Assembly: GCA_029256185.1 (NCBI GenBank)
Contig: JAQSYI010000019.1
Coordinates: 1 to 64,000, forward strand
Length of the DNA: 64,000 bases
DNA from: Paenibacillaceae bacterium
GTDB lineage: Bacteria > Bacillota > Bacilli > Paenibacillales > NBRC-103111
Reading direction: 5' to 3'
Part shown: in pieces, positions 33,344-41,930 of the stretch
Layout: every line of letters starts with the position of its first letter
How positions within the stretch are numbered: the stretch's first letter is position 1
Position numbers and translations under genes: made by a program
Notes under the pieces: model-generated
Seen by the model: the letters and a program-made list of their open reading frames with translations, nothing else
What the model was told of the DNA's origin: nothing
The model's database searches: none

Positions 33344-33877
33344 ATGGAGAAGAGACGCCAATGGATTCAGGCCGCCATACTGGCCGCTGTACTGCTGGCA
33401 GGGGCTGCCGCTATCGGCCAGGCCTTGTTCGGACAGCACAGCCGTGCGCCACGCACCGGGGATCCTGCTCCCGGCTTCACCGTGGAAGGGATAGACGGCA
33501 AGACCTACAAGCTGGGCCAGCTGGCAGGCAAGCCGGTGGTGTTGAACTTCTGGGGCACCTTCTGCACGCCATGCATCGAGGAGATGCCGCTTCTGCAAAG
33601 CCAGGCGGACAAGTGGTCCCAGAATGGGGTAAGTGTGGTGGGAATCAATCTTGCCGAGGACGATGCAACGGTACAGGCCTTCTTGGACCGGCATCAGATC
33701 CGGTTCCCGGTTTATATGGACCGCAATGAACGGATCCGCAAGGCTTATGGGGTCCATCAGTACCCGACCACCTTCTTTATCCGGCCTGACGGCGCCATCT
33801 ATGAGATCAAAATCGGCAAGATGGACGAGTCCTATATGGAAAACACCATATCCGCGCTGCTGGCACACCTTAATTAG
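33344..33877 (+). CDS. resA: thiol-disulfide oxidoreductase ResA
   Basis: 177 residues: one N-terminal membrane anchor (AAILAAVLLAGAAAIGQAL) and an extracytoplasmic thioredoxin fold with C74-T-P-C77 in NFWGTFCTPCIEEMP and the cis-proline YPTTFFI. ResA reduces apocytochrome c for haem attachment. ATG 33344 is close to AGGTGAT. The expected cytochrome c maturation partners ResB and ResC do not follow; resD comes next behind its own promoter. Confidence 0.93.
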   Translation: MEKRRQWIQAAILAAVLLAGAAAIGQALFGQHSRAPRTGDPAPGFTVEGIDGKTYKLGQLAGKPVVLNFWGTFCTPCIEEMPLLQSQADKWSQNGVSVVGINLAEDDATVQAFLDRHQIRFPVYMDRNERIRKAYGVHQYPTTFFIRPDGAIYEIKIGKMDESYMENTISALLAHLN

Positions 33878-33900
33878 AGTAAATTTAGTTTGCGAAGGTC

Positions 33901-33929
33901 TTCACTCTTACGCTGGAGTGTAATATAAT
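33901..33929 (+). promoter_or_regulatory. sigma-A type promoter of resD
   Basis: TTCACT (33901-33906), a 17-bp spacer and TATAAT (33924-33929), 67 bp before the resD start. Confidence 0.55.
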
Positions 33930-33996
33930 TTGTCATAGAATGACATGAAATTCTTGCCGGAAAGAGATGGAAATAAATGCAGGGGAGTGTTGATCT

Positions 33997-34713
33997 TTGG
34001 CTGATCTCGGACTAAACATATTGATTGTGGATGATGAGGAAAGGATACGCCGGTTATTGAGGATGTATCTGGAGAAGGAAGGCTATTCCATCGAAGAGGC
34101 CGAGGATGGGGAGTCGGCGCTTCAGCTTGCGTTGGACAAGGACTATGACTTGATTCTGCTGGATCTTATGCTTCCCGGCATCGACGGAGTGGAGGTATGC
34201 GCCAGGCTGCGGCAGTTCAAGGCAACCCCGGTCATCATGCTGACGGCCAAGGGGGAAGAAGCCAACCGGGTTCAGGGTTTTGAGGTGGGGACGGATGATT
34301 ATGTCGTGAAACCTTTCAGCCCCCGTGAGGTGATCTACCGGGTCAAGGCGATTCTACGCCGTTCCTCGGCTACGGCCTATCTGTCCAAGGACGCCAATTC
34401 CAGCAACAACATTGTGTTTCCGCATTTGGTCATTGAGCACGACGCCCACCGCGTAACGGCGGGAGGGCAGGAAGTGGCGCTGACGCCTAAGGAATACGAG
34501 CTCCTGCATTATTTGGCTACTTCGCCTGACAAGGTGTTTTCCCGGGAGGAGCTGCTTAAGGATGTGTGGAACTATGAATTTTTCGGCGATCTGCGCACGG
34601 TGGACACTCACGTAAAGCGGTTGCGCGAGAAGCTGAACAAGGTTTCACCCGATGCTGCGGCCATGATTACCACGGTATGGGGCGTGGGCTACAAGCTTGA
34701 GGTACCTAAGTAG
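33997..34713 (+). CDS. resD: response regulator ResD
   Basis: 238 residues, OmpR family. Receiver with D56 (LLDLMLPGIDG) and VVKPFSPREV; winged-helix domain with DLRTVDTHVKRLREKLNKV. ResD controls aerobic-anaerobic respiration genes in B. subtilis. TTG 33997 has AGGGGAGTG about 7 nt upstream. Its stop codon touches the resE start, so the pair is an operon. Confidence 0.93.
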   Translation: MADLGLNILIVDDEERIRRLLRMYLEKEGYSIEEAEDGESALQLALDKDYDLILLDLMLPGIDGVEVCARLRQFKATPVIMLTAKGEEANRVQGFEVGTDDYVVKPFSPREVIYRVKAILRRSSATAYLSKDANSSNNIVFPHLVIEHDAHRVTAGGQEVALTPKEYELLHYLATSPDKVFSREELLKDVWNYEFFGDLRTVDTHVKRLREKLNKVSPDAAAMITTVWGVGYKLEVPK

Positions 34714-36518
34714 TGATGATCTTGAAGAATATCGTAGGCAAGCTCTGGATGACCATTATTGCCCTTGTGGCCGTCGTGCTGATCATTCTGGGCTTGTTCC
34801 TCTTTCGTTACATCGACACCAATTTTCCCAAGCTCAATGAGCAGTGGCGGGACCTGGAGAGCCTTGCCTTCAAGATCGTCTCCGAAGTCTCCGGCAAGGA
34901 AGCCGACAACAGCTACATTACGGCGATGAATGATGTTCTGAGCGTACAGAGCATTGGTCTGATCGGAATTCAGCCGGGAGAAGCCGTCCCAAACGGCCAT
35001 ACCCGCGACGGCGCCATATTGGCCGGGGATATTCTGAATGAAGACGAACGGGCGCGGCTTTTTCAGGGAGAGGTGCTTCAGAAGCGTTTTACGTTCTTTT
35101 GGGGAGAGCAGGAGGAGGACTTTCTGGCTGTAGCGGTGCCGGTGACTGCCCAAGGCTCGGGTGAAATCATAAGCGCCGTGATCATGTACCAGCCCGTCAA
35201 GTCTTCGGAGGACCTGCAGTATTATGTGAAGCGGCTGTTTGCCTTTGTTTCCTTCATGGGGTTCCTGATGACCACGGTCTTCGCCTTCTTCCTGATTACC
35301 CGGATCACCAAGCCGCTTACCCAGCTTAAGAATGCGGCCAATCTGATTACCCAGGGGCAGTACTCCACCCGGGTCACGGTGCTGTCCCATGATGAATTGG
35401 GCGAGCTCTCCCGCAGCTTCAATCTGATGGGGGAGCAGTTGGAGGAGACCATCAAGGCGCTTAATCATGAGAAAGCCAATCTGTCGCGGGTGCTGAGAAG
35501 CATGTCGGATGCGGTGATGTCGTTTGATATTGAGCGCAAAGTGATCTTTACCAATCCCCGCGGCGAGGTTCTGCTCAAGGAATGGAATGAGATTATCTGG
35601 ACAGACCCGGCGGATTCGGAGCAGGATGCGCCCAATCAAATTCCCGAGCCGCTGCGGATGCTCTATGATGAGGTTGTGCAGGAAACCAAGGTGGTTAACA
35701 ACCGGCTTCATGTGCATCAGGGCGTCTGGTCCGTGGTGATGGCGCCGTTGTATTCCCATAAGCAGGTAAGAGGGGCAGTAGCCGTTTTGCGTGATGTGAC
35801 CGAAGAGCATAAGGTGGAGAAGCTGCGCAAGGATTTTGTGGCCAACGTATCCCACGAGCTGCGCACGCCGCTGTCCATGCTTCAGGGGTACAGCGAGGCG
35901 CTGCTTGATGATATCGTCACCACGCCGGAGGACCGCAGGGAGCTGGCCCAGGTCATCCATGACGAATCCTTGCGGATGGGGAGACTGGTGAAGGATCTGT
36001 TGGACCTGGCCCGCATGGAAGCAGGCCATATCGAGATGAATATGGGAAGAACGGAGCTGGCTCCCCTGTTTCGCAGGGTTCACCGCAAGTTCCTCGCCTT
36101 GTGCAAGGAACAGGATATCCATCTGGAGTGTGAATTTCCAGCCGATGATGTGGCGCTGGAGCAGGGGGATCAGGACAGGCTGGAGCAGGTTCTGACCAAT
36201 CTGCTGGATAATGCCATCCGTCATACCGGCAGAGGGCGCTCCATCTATCTGCGCTATCAGACCCTCTCCGATATGGGCAGCTCCGCAGCCTTGATTGAGG
36301 TGGAGGATGAGGGCAAGGGGATACCGCCGGAGGATCTGCCTTATATCTTTGAACGGTTCTACAAGGCGGACAAGGCCCGAACCAGGGGCAGCTCAGGAAC
36401 GGGACTGGGGCTGGCGATTGTGAAGAATATAGTGGAGGCCCATATGGGCTCGGTTAATGTGCGCAGTGTGGTGGGACAGGGGACGACATTTTCCATCATC
36501 CTTCCCTTAACCCCTTAG
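34713..36518 (+). CDS. resE: sensor histidine kinase ResE
   Basis: 601 residues. Two membrane helices (about 14-32 and 170-195) flank an extracytoplasmic sensor; HAMP (about 190-245), PAS (about 255-360), HisKA with H381 in NVSHELRTPLSM, and HATPase with NLLDNAIRHT, DEGKGI and GTGLGLAIV. ResE phosphorylates ResD on redox or nitric-oxide cues. GTG 34713 shares its G with the resD stop; ATG 34716 is an alternative. Confidence 0.93.
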   Translation: MMILKNIVGKLWMTIIALVAVVLIILGLFLFRYIDTNFPKLNEQWRDLESLAFKIVSEVSGKEADNSYITAMNDVLSVQSIGLIGIQPGEAVPNGHTRDGAILAGDILNEDERARLFQGEVLQKRFTFFWGEQEEDFLAVAVPVTAQGSGEIISAVIMYQPVKSSEDLQYYVKRLFAFVSFMGFLMTTVFAFFLITRITKPLTQLKNAANLITQGQYSTRVTVLSHDELGELSRSFNLMGEQLEETIKALNHEKANLSRVLRSMSDAVMSFDIERKVIFTNPRGEVLLKEWNEIIWTDPADSEQDAPNQIPEPLRMLYDEVVQETKVVNNRLHVHQGVWSVVMAPLYSHKQVRGAVAVLRDVTEEHKVEKLRKDFVANVSHELRTPLSMLQGYSEALLDDIVTTPEDRRELAQVIHDESLRMGRLVKDLLDLARMEAGHIEMNMGRTELAPLFRRVHRKFLALCKEQDIHLECEFPADDVALEQGDQDRLEQVLTNLLDNAIRHTGRGRSIYLRYQTLSDMGSSAALIEVEDEGKGIPPEDLPYIFERFYKADKARTRGSSGTGLGLAIVKNIVEAHMGSVNVRSVVGQGTTFSIILPLTP

Positions 36519-36529
36519 CATGAAGGGAT

Positions 36530-36568
36530 GAAGCATCACTTCGGTCCGTCCGAAGGATGCTTCTTTTT
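36530..36568 (+). terminator. resDE terminator
   Basis: GAAGCATC and GATGCTTC around an 18-nt loop that contains an inner CTTCGG-CCGAAG stem, then five T residues. Confidence 0.85.
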
Positions 36569-36651
36569 GTTGAACGGTGGATGTTTATATTGTTACTCGT
36601 GGAACAATTTCGTGGAACATCGGAAGTTGTCGAAGCGCGTTGGCCGATACG

Positions 36652-36695
36652 AAAAAAAAACTCCTTCCACCCCGAAGCCGGGTACATGGAAGGAG
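36652..36695 (-). terminator. serA terminator
   Basis: On the minus strand CTCCTTCCA and TGGAAGGAG pair around a GC-rich loop and are followed by nine U-encoding bases (plus-strand A run 36652-36660). Confidence 0.85.
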
Positions 36696-36712
36696 GAGGA
36701 AGAACGGAAGGG

Positions 36713-38299
36713 CTACAGCCGGATTTCCTTGGCTGTGGTGATTTCAGGCAGAGCCTTCAAAGCGGCCAGCAGCTCGTCGGCAGCCTGCTTGTCGATGGTG
36801 AGCAGCATGATTGCATCCCCGCCGGCCACCTTGCGGCCCACTTGCATGGTAGCAATATTGACGCCGTTGTCGCCAAGCAGAGTACCCACCTTGCCGATAA
36901 TGCCGGGTTTGTCATTATGGGCGATGAAGAGCACATGGCCTTCGGGTGCGATGTCAACGGGGTATTGATCGATTTGGACGATGCGTTCGCCATAACCGGC
37001 CAGCAGCGTGCCGGCGGCTACCCGCACTTCATTATCTGTTTTGAGAGTAACAGTGACCAGATTGGTGAAGCTTTTGGCGGCAGATGATTTCTGGACCACA
37101 ATATTGATTTCACGGGCCTTGGCCAGATGCATGGCATTCACCACGTTGGCTTCATCGCCCAGATGGTTGGAGAGTACACCCAGCACGATGTAGCGGGTCA
37201 GCGGATTAACATCCACGTCGCTCAGTTCGCCAGAGTAATTGATCGAGATTTCATGCAATCCGGCTCCGGCAAGCTGGCCGGCCACCTTGCCCAGCTTCTC
37301 GCCAAGATTGAAGTAAGGCTGCAGCTTCTTCAGCACAATCTCCGGTACGGACGGCATGTTAACCGCGTTCTTGAACGGCTCGTTGAGCAGGATATGCAGA
37401 ACTTCCTCGGAGACATCCACCGCCACGTTCTCCTGTGCTTCTACTGTAGAGGCGCCCAAGTGGGGGGTTACGATGATCTTGGGGTGGTTCAGGAACGGAT
37501 GGTCAGCAGCAGGGGGCTCCTGTGTGAATACGTCGAAGGCGGCTCCGGCAACGATGCCGCTGTCGATCGCTTCCACCAGAGCTGCTTCGTCAATGATGCC
37601 GCCGCGGGCGCAGTTGATGATCCGGGCGCCTTTCTTCATAACCTCGAATTGGGGACGGCTTATGATATTGCGGGTATCATTGGTCAACGGCGTATGGACG
37701 GTAATAAAATCGGACTTGCGGACGATATCGTCCACTGTACCTAATGTGACACCAATTTTATCGGCACGCTCCTCTGTCATGAAGGGGTCAAAGCCGATGA
37801 CCTCCATCCCGAACACCTTGGCGCGTTTGGCTACCTCGCTGCCGATCCGTCCCATGCCGATGATGCCCAGCACCTTGTTGCGCAGTTCCACACCCACGAA
37901 GGTTTTGCGGTCCCATTCGCCGGCGACGGTTTTCTTGTACGCTTGGGGAATCATCCGGGCAAGGCCCATCATGTGGGCAAAGGTCAGCTCGCAGGTGGCG
38001 ATCGTGTTGCCGTCCGGCGCATTCACAACCACGATCCCCCGTTGGGTGGCGGCATCCAGATCAATATTGTCCACGCCGACTCCGGCGCGGCCTACCACCT
38101 TCAGATTCTTGCCTGCTTCCATTACCCGCGCATTCACCTTGGTCTGGCTGCGCACCATAACGGCATCATACTCGCCAATGACTCCCAGCAGCACATCCTC
38201 GGGCATAGTAGGCTTGATGTCAACCTGAACCCCTTGCGCATCCTTCAACAATTGAACCCCTTGATCGCTGATTCCGTCCAATACCAGTACCTTGTACAT
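36713..38299 (-). CDS. serA: D-3-phosphoglycerate dehydrogenase
   Basis: 528 residues, first step of serine synthesis. Nucleotide-binding fold with VLGIIGMGRIGSEVAKRAKV, catalytic Arg/Glu/His region (NCARGGIIDEAALVEAIDSG and TPHLGASTVEAQENV), an intervening allosteric-type domain (about 320-450) and a C-terminal ACT domain (HVLFIAHNDKPGIIGKVGTL). GGGAGGA precedes ATG 38299. It is preceded by a T-box leader, so uncharged tRNA, presumably tRNA-Ser, should raise expression. Confidence 0.97.
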   Translation of the reverse strand: MYKVLVLDGISDQGVQLLKDAQGVQVDIKPTMPEDVLLGVIGEYDAVMVRSQTKVNARVMEAGKNLKVVGRAGVGVDNIDLDAATQRGIVVVNAPDGNTIATCELTFAHMMGLARMIPQAYKKTVAGEWDRKTFVGVELRNKVLGIIGMGRIGSEVAKRAKVFGMEVIGFDPFMTEERADKIGVTLGTVDDIVRKSDFITVHTPLTNDTRNIISRPQFEVMKKGARIINCARGGIIDEAALVEAIDSGIVAGAAFDVFTQEPPAADHPFLNHPKIIVTPHLGASTVEAQENVAVDVSEEVLHILLNEPFKNAVNMPSVPEIVLKKLQPYFNLGEKLGKVAGQLAGAGLHEISINYSGELSDVDVNPLTRYIVLGVLSNHLGDEANVVNAMHLAKAREINIVVQKSSAAKSFTNLVTVTLKTDNEVRVAAGTLLAGYGERIVQIDQYPVDIAPEGHVLFIAHNDKPGIIGKVGTLLGDNGVNIATMQVGRKVAGGDAIMLLTIDKQAADELLAALKALPEITTAKEIRL

Positions 38300-38369
38300 T
38301 GTAGTTCCTCCCAGAATATATTTTGTATTTATTTCCAGATGAAGCGCAAAAGGGAAAAACAGGATAACA

Positions 38370-38705
38370 AAAAAACTCCGCGTCCTCTTCTACGACTTCG
38401 TAGAAGGGACGGGAGTTGATCTCCGTGGTGCCACCCTAATTCGCTGCAAGCTCACGCAAACAGCCTTAGCCGGTCATTGCTTGACCGAGGAAGGTAACGG
38501 CTTCCTGCCGAATATACTTGAAGCGGAAATTGGTGATGCGCGGCTTTGCTTAATCCCGGAAGGGATATCAACCGGCACAAACCAATCCAGACTTTCGTAC
38601 ATTTGCTCCGGAATGGACGGTATTATTGCGGCCGCCGGTTCGCACCACCCACCGGCTCTCTGAAGGCTTCCTAATACTTACTTCCTTCATTGCTTTGTCG
38701 TGTTA
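38370..38705 (-). ncRNA. T-box riboswitch leader of serA
   Basis: On the minus strand the invariant T-box core AGGGTGGCACCACGGAG is followed by a terminator (CAACTCCCGTCCCTTCTACG and its partner, then seven U residues near 38370). Upstream is a stem I with AAGTAAGTA (AGTA box) and the distal loop GAGAGCCGGTGGGTGGTGCG. A candidate specifier is AGC followed by A in GGAGCAAATG, i.e. serine, but the specifier loop was not folded rigorously. Confidence 0.93.
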
Positions 38706-38717
38706 ATGTTTTTCATA

Positions 38718-38746
38718 ATGTAACATGATAATATCCGTACTGTCAA
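38718..38746 (-). promoter_or_regulatory. serA leader promoter
   Basis: Minus strand TTGACA (38746-38741), a 17-bp spacer and TTACAT (38723-38718), just upstream of the T-box. Confidence 0.65.
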
Positions 38747-38780
38747 TAAGCTGTTCAAGAAAATAAATCCAATTCACGCG

Positions 38781-39704
38781 CTATTCCATCTTGCTGAAGA
38801 ACGGCAGTTGGGGAAGGAGCTCGCCGCTGTAAAACTTGGCCTTGCTCTTGACGAAGTCTCCCTGACGGACAGCGCGGCTGTCAATCAGAATCTCCACCGC
38901 CTGGGGCACATTGGCCGCATTAAGCTTCTTGTCTTGCCCGGAACGGATCATTTCATCAATTCCCAACGAAACATCCTGGGGAGTAACATCCAAAAACAGC
39001 TTGTCTTGTGCAAGCAAACCGGCTATGTATGCATTTTTCAGATTCAGACTCAGTGCGCTCCAGCCGTTGAACGATATCTCGCCGCTGATAGCGTCGATTC
39101 CCTTGGCCGTGCTGTCCATGGATTGGTGCCACAGAACGATAGCGTCAAAATAGTTTTTTTGGGCAGCCAAGGCATAATTTTTGGCTTCGCCAAAATAGGC
39201 GTCCTTGTTAATCTCTGAGAGCAGGGCGTCGGGTGCAAGCCGGTTGGCCTTGGATTCCATGGAATCTGCCGCCTGGCTGAACAGCTTCAAGCTTCTCAGA
39301 TACTCATCGTGCGCTTCTGCAAGAAGGGGGGAAATCTCCGGCATCGTCTGGTTCACCATGGCCTCATACTTATCGTTGGCCAGTTTGGACAAGCTTTTGA
39401 ACAGAGAGGAGAAATCCGTACTGCTGCTTTCGTTTTCAATCTTCTCCATGTCTTGGGACCATACCAAATTGAATTCTCTAAAAGGCAAATATACGGTATG
39501 ATAGAAAGATACCAGATAAGATTGGTGGTATGCCGTAAGACCGGCCCTTTCTTCCCGCTTCAGTTTGACCAAGTCGGCATATTTCAGCTCGGTGCGGTCT
39601 GTGCCAACCTTCATGCCGACAAAAAAAGCTCCCAACGCAAAAATCAGCATAAAAATAAACACGAGAATAAACATAAAATCCGACCTTGTCAGTCTTTTAT
39701 CCAT
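38781..39704 (-). CDS. membrane-anchored protein of unknown function
   Basis: 307 residues. One N-terminal membrane helix (FMFILVFIFMLIFALGAFFVG) and a mainly alpha-helical, charged extracytoplasmic part; no Cys, no catalytic motif that I recognise. AAAGGAG lies upstream of ATG 39704, so the gene is well supported. It is divergent from the CPBP protease gene. Helical content and polarity would suit a surface or envelope scaffold, but that is speculation. Confidence 0.75.
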   Translation of the reverse strand: MDKRLTRSDFMFILVFIFMLIFALGAFFVGMKVGTDRTELKYADLVKLKREERAGLTAYHQSYLVSFYHTVYLPFREFNLVWSQDMEKIENESSSTDFSSLFKSLSKLANDKYEAMVNQTMPEISPLLAEAHDEYLRSLKLFSQAADSMESKANRLAPDALLSEINKDAYFGEAKNYALAAQKNYFDAIVLWHQSMDSTAKGIDAISGEISFNGWSALSLNLKNAYIAGLLAQDKLFLDVTPQDVSLGIDEMIRSGQDKKLNAANVPQAVEILIDSRAVRQGDFVKSKAKFYSGELLPQLPFFSKME

Positions 39705-39794
39705 TGATTTACTCCTTTTCTGACCATCTGACGAGAGACAGTATTCGACATAATATCAGTATAGGGGATATCCGGACAAAAGAAAATAAGGAGA

Positions 39795-40403
39795 ATGGAC
39801 TGGGAAATAATGAAAAAGATCCGTTTGCGGAACTTGAAAATTAAGCCTATTGACATAGACAGCGTAGACGAAAGGCTGCTGCTGATTAATCTGTATATGA
39901 CGCAAGGTCTCACTTTGGTTGTCAGCCTCATAGTATTTGCCATACAATTAAAGAATCCCTTGCCCATGCTGTCCGTTGCGGAATGGAAGCCTGCTTTGCT
40001 GTGGGGGCTGGGATTTGCGGCGGCCGTCGTGGGAGCGGATCTGTTGATCTCCAGATGGGTGCCGGAGGAGGTGGGTGATGACGGTGGCGTCAATAAGAAG
40101 CTTTTTGCCGGCCGGGCTGTCTGGCACATCGCTGTTCTGTCCGCCGTAGTGGCTTTTTGCGAGGAAATGCTCTTCAGAGGCGCAATCCAGCTTGCCTGGG
40201 GACCCTATTGGACCAGCATCCTGTTCGCGGCCATTCATGTGCGCTATCTGCGTCATTGGCTCATGACGGGCTTGGTTTTTAGCATCAGCTACGGTCTGGG
40301 CTTTATCTATGACTGGACCGGAACCCTGTGGTGTCCGATTTTTGCCCATTTTCTGATCGATTTCATAATGGGGATGATGATTCGATTGCGGGGGGATACA
40401 TAA
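39795..40403 (+). CDS. CPBP-family intramembrane protease (YpbD-like)
   Basis: About 202 residues with five to six hydrophobic segments. The catalytic motifs of the CPBP/Abi family are E123-E124-x-x-x-R128 (CEEMLFRG), H near 148 (FAAIHVRYL) and H near 185 (IFAHFLIDF). Such proteases cut or protect membrane proteins; the substrate is unknown. The ATG sits only 1 nt after AAGGAG, so a slightly later start is possible. The next gene starts 2 bp after its stop. Confidence 0.88.
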   Translation: MDWEIMKKIRLRNLKIKPIDIDSVDERLLLINLYMTQGLTLVVSLIVFAIQLKNPLPMLSVAEWKPALLWGLGFAAAVVGADLLISRWVPEEVGDDGGVNKKLFAGRAVWHIAVLSAVVAFCEEMLFRGAIQLAWGPYWTSILFAAIHVRYLRHWLMTGLVFSISYGLGFIYDWTGTLWCPIFAHFLIDFIMGMMIRLRGDT

Positions 40404-40405
40404 AG

Positions 40406-40567
40406 ATGACTGGACATCGAGATAATCACAATGAATTGCCTCCGCGGCGCAAGCTGCATCCGTCTTACCGGGGGGCATGGACCAAGCGCTTCTATGTAAC
40501 ATTGGTGGTGCTGTTTGCTTCCCTGATCGTATTTCTTATTACCTGGTTTTCCCTCTATAGTATGTGA
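40406..40567 (+). CDS. small single-pass membrane protein
   Basis: 53 residues: a charged N-terminus (MTGHRDNHNELPPRRKLHPS) and one C-terminal helix (FYVTLVVLFASLIVFLITWF). GGGGGGA lies about 9 nt upstream and it begins 2 bp after the CPBP gene, so it is probably co-translated. It may be a partner or substrate of that protease; function unknown. Confidence 0.65.
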   Translation: MTGHRDNHNELPPRRKLHPSYRGAWTKRFYVTLVVLFASLIVFLITWFSLYSM

Positions 40568-40601
40568 AAAAAATCATTTGCGGCGATAACTGTATTATAT
40601 A

Positions 40602-40630
40602 TTTACAAGTCGCTGTTATATATCTATAAT
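40602..40630 (+). promoter_or_regulatory. upstream promoter candidate of the oxidoreductase operon
   Basis: TTTACA (40602-40607), a 17-bp spacer and TATAAT (40625-40630), in the 327-bp gap before the gamma-delta subunit gene. Confidence 0.55.
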
Positions 40631-40735
40631 GAAAGTGTCTAATTCGTGAAAGCCTTAAGCAACGCCTACATTTCATGATTTTTCTTGGTGAAAAAGGCTT
40701 TGGCAATGACATACCTGGATTGCTAATAAAAACTG

Positions 40736-40764
40736 TTGCTACTCATTTGGGATATTGTTATAAT
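40736..40764 (+). promoter_or_regulatory. proximal promoter of the oxidoreductase operon
   Basis: TTGCTA (40736-40741), a 17-bp spacer and TATAAT (40759-40764). Two good promoters in one gap suggest strong or dual control. No other element is seen in the gap except a small CTTCCTC-GAGGAAG hairpin at 40862-40879 just before the ribosome site. Confidence 0.6.
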
Positions 40765-40894
40765 GATTTGTAAAGAATATTAATTTTTATTTTCTCGCTG
40801 CACTTGTTCCATTTCTGTAAAGCCTGCCGGGAAGTGGAATGCTCCCGGTATGGTTATATATACTTCCTCGGAGAGGAAGAAAGGGGATAACACA

Positions 40895-41905
40895 ATGTCT
40901 ACTTTGCCTAAAAAGAATGAGCTGGGTTTCTTTGAAATCCGGATGGAATCCATCGGCGGCCTGGGCGCCAATCTGGCCGGTAAAATGCTCGCGGAGGCGG
41001 GTGTTGTAGGTGCGGGCTTGAATGGCGTCAGTTTCTCCTCCTACGGTTCCGAGAAGAAGGGATCTCCGGTTAAGGCGCATATCCGTTTTTGCGATATTGA
41101 CACCAAGATCCGGGATACCTCGCCTGTCGAAAGACCCCATGTGGTGGTTGTTTTCCACGAAGCCTTGGCCAAGACGATCAATGTGGTCAGCGGTGTAATG
41201 GAGGACAGTATTGTGCTGGTCAACTCCACCGGCAGCCCGCAGGAGGTCAAGGACAAGATGAAGCTTGCCGGCGGCACCGTTGCTGTGGTGGACGCTATCG
41301 GAATTGCTCTGGAGGAGCAGAACCGGGTCAATATGGCCATGATGGGCGCCATATTCCGGATTGTTGATTTTCTTGATCCCCAAATTATGCGCGATGTCAT
41401 CCGCAAGTCGCTGGAGAAGAAATATCCGCAGGCCGTTGATCCGGCGCTCCGGACCTTTGACCGCGGGTATAATGAAGTGAAGTTCCATACCTTCGGGCTG
41501 CCGGAAGGAACGACAATGCCTGCTTTTGTCCGTCACGATACTCCGAGTCTTGGCTATGAGACCCAGCCCATGGGCGGCGTGGTTGTGAATCCGGGCAACA
41601 GCATCCTGAAGGATCTGTCCATTTCCCGCTCCGGCCTGATGCCTCATTATCATGAAGACAAGTGTATCCACTGCGCGGCTTGCGACAATGTCTGCCCGGA
41701 TTTCTGCTTCGTATGGGAAGAACAGCCGGATAAAAAGGGACGTCCGCAAATGTTCCTGCAGGGGGTCGATTACCAATATTGCAAGGGCTGCCTGAAATGC
41801 GTCGTAGCTTGCCCGACCGAAGCCCTGACCGGGGAGCGCGAAGAAACCGGCTATGGCGAAGACCATCGTGTTCCGCACCGCTTTGACCGTGCGGTAACCG
41901 CCTAA
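40895..41905 (+). CDS. 2-oxoacid:ferredoxin oxidoreductase, fused gamma-delta subunit
   Basis: 336 residues. The N-terminal gamma domain (1-190, SIGGLGANLAGKMLAEAG) is followed by a delta-type domain with two 4Fe-4S clusters: CIHCAACDNVC (first Cys 257) and CKGCLKCVVAC (first Cys 296), each completed by CP. It passes electrons from the TPP centre to ferredoxin. ATG 40895 is chosen over an upstream in-frame codon at 40850. It is followed 25 bp later by the alpha-beta subunit. Substrate (pyruvate, 2-oxoglutarate or branched) cannot be fixed from sequence. Confidence 0.9.
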   Translation: MSTLPKKNELGFFEIRMESIGGLGANLAGKMLAEAGVVGAGLNGVSFSSYGSEKKGSPVKAHIRFCDIDTKIRDTSPVERPHVVVVFHEALAKTINVVSGVMEDSIVLVNSTGSPQEVKDKMKLAGGTVAVVDAIGIALEEQNRVNMAMMGAIFRIVDFLDPQIMRDVIRKSLEKKYPQAVDPALRTFDRGYNEVKFHTFGLPEGTTMPAFVRHDTPSLGYETQPMGGVVVNPGNSILKDLSISRSGLMPHYHEDKCIHCAACDNVCPDFCFVWEEQPDKKGRPQMFLQGVDYQYCKGCLKCVVACPTEALTGEREETGYGEDHRVPHRFDRAVTA

Positions 41906-41930
41906 TTAAAGAGAGGAGCGCGAGGATAAC

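Noticed and set aside
36528..38228. Long plus-strand frames opposite serA
   Set aside because: They are antisense shadows of a clearly conserved serA gene.
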